Assembly: GCF_003144245.1 (NCBI RefSeq)
Contig: NW_020289984.1
Span: 62,001 to 126,000, forward strand
DNA from: Jaminaea rosea
Lineage: Eukaryota; Basidiomycota; Exobasidiomycetes; Microstromatales
Reading direction: 5' to 3'
Length of the DNA: 64,000 bases
The notes under the pieces are model-generated. The model was not told the DNA's origin, did no database searches, and was given only the letters and a program-made list of their open reading frames with translations. Made by a program: the position numbers and the translations under genes. This document shows, in pieces, positions 63,534 through 64,000 of the stretch (position 1 is its first letter; each line of letters begins with the position of its first letter).

Positions 63534-64000
63534 CTACGACGTGAGCCACTTGACGTTTGCATACCACTCGAGCATGGGATTTGGCCCTCGCCCGCCATTG
63601 AGGGCACAATGCTTTGCCAAGTCGGGGTATCGTTCCAGGAAAGCTCGATGGCTGGAGACGGTAGCCGTGCCGGTGATTCCGCTGCCTCTTTTGCCCGCAA
63701 CTACCTGCCCATAGATGTCTCGCAGCACTTCGAAGTTCGTCGGGTAAAAGATGTCAAAGAAGCCCTGTAGCACAGCGTAGGTGCTCACTGCCACGGGCGT
63801 GGCTGCTGAATTTGGGTCTGGTCCTCCCCTTCCCCCTGACACGGGGCCAGCATTACGCGCCAACCTCGTCTGGACAACGGGCCCATCTACCCCTTTCACC
63901 GCCTGCGGTAGAGCGCTGAAGTCGCTGATCAATGTATGGTGCTTGGGAAACTGTGCCGCCAGCACGTCGATGAGGCGCAACGCTCCAGTGGGGAGGAAGT
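63534..64000 (-). CDS. NDUFAF7: NDUFAF7/MidA-type methyltransferase, C-terminal part only
   Basis: The minus-strand frame is open to the right edge, so only the last 155 or so residues are visible. They read FLPTGALRLIDVLAAQFPKH, HTLISDFSALPQAVKGVDGP with VVQTR, then FDIFYPTNFEVLRDIYGQV. The SDF-x-x-LP-x-x-x-x-G and DIF-x-PT-(N/D)FE motifs are those of the MidA/NDUFAF7 family, which in mitochondria methylates an arginine of complex I subunit NDUFS2 during assembly. The tail ends PNPMLEWYANVKWLTS. The presence of this gene suggests complex I is kept. It converges on RPB3, 104 bases between stops. Confidence 0.85.
   Translation of the reverse strand, partial: FLPTGALRLIDVLAAQFPKHHTLISDFSALPQAVKGVDGPVVQTRLARNAGPVSGGRGGPDPNSAATPVAVSTYAVLQGFFDIFYPTNFEVLRDIYGQVVAGKRGSGITGTATVSSHRAFLERYPDLAKHCALNGGRGPNPMLEWYANVKWLTS

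Noticed and set aside
1-64000. Transposons, LTR or virus-like elements, CRISPR arrays, rRNA
   Set aside because: No reverse transcriptase, transposase, integrase or capsid-like frames, no long terminal repeats, no spacer-repeat arrays and no rRNA-like stretches were seen.

Overview
This window reads as nuclear DNA of a GC-rich basidiomycete fungus, probably of the smut lineage (Ustilaginomycotina); the lineage is an inference. The signs are: genes packed on both strands, short introns (mostly 58-101 nt) with GTRAGT or GTGCGT donors and CTGAC/CTAAC branch sites, a DASH-complex gene (DUO1), a Nam8/Ngr1-type RRM protein, a kinesin-3 with FHA and PH domains, a mitochondrially targeted CPA2, and basidiomycete-type secreted proteins. 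I recognised no transposon, LTR element, virus-like element or CRISPR array.

Layout. 0-21.7 kb is mostly conserved: the end of an RRM protein, a large coiled-coil protein, DUO1 and NSP1 (divergent), a Baeyer-Villiger-type flavin monooxygenase, an unrecognised Arg/Ser-rich protein, PEX3 with a large insertion, and a Zn2Cys6 transcription factor. 21.7-32.4 kb is looser and rich in secreted proteins: three small cysteine-rich secreted proteins (23.2, 30.0 and 31.5 kb) that appear only after splicing, a GLEYA-type surface protein and a multi-pass membrane protein. 32.4-46.9 kb holds PSO2, mitochondrial prolyl-tRNA synthetase, kinesin-3, a second secreted protein that shares a Cys domain with the GLEYA protein, and an EFM7/NNT1-like methyltransferase. 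46.9-52.2 kb holds an intron-containing tRNA-Val(CAC), a protein with a degenerate HNH-like zinc module, and an unresolved multi-frame gene region. 52.2-64 kb is conserved again: a mitochondrion-targeted protein, SEC63, CPA2, RPB3 and the 3' end of an NDUFAF7/MidA homologue that leaves the window.

The best candidate for something new is the pair of small secreted proteins at 29983-30523 and 31524-31910. They are nearly unalignable in sequence, but share one cysteine frame (C-x2-C-x2-C-x9/10-C-x3-C-x2-C) and two introns at the same places and phases relative to those cysteines. One is built like a prepropeptide, with a dibasic site just before a 32-residue peptide holding eight cysteines. They look like a diverged family of secreted Cys peptides (effector, toxin-like or signalling).

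All exon structures were read by eye from splice signals, frame continuity and family resemblance. Spliced lengths were checked to be multiples of three; no search or expression data were available.
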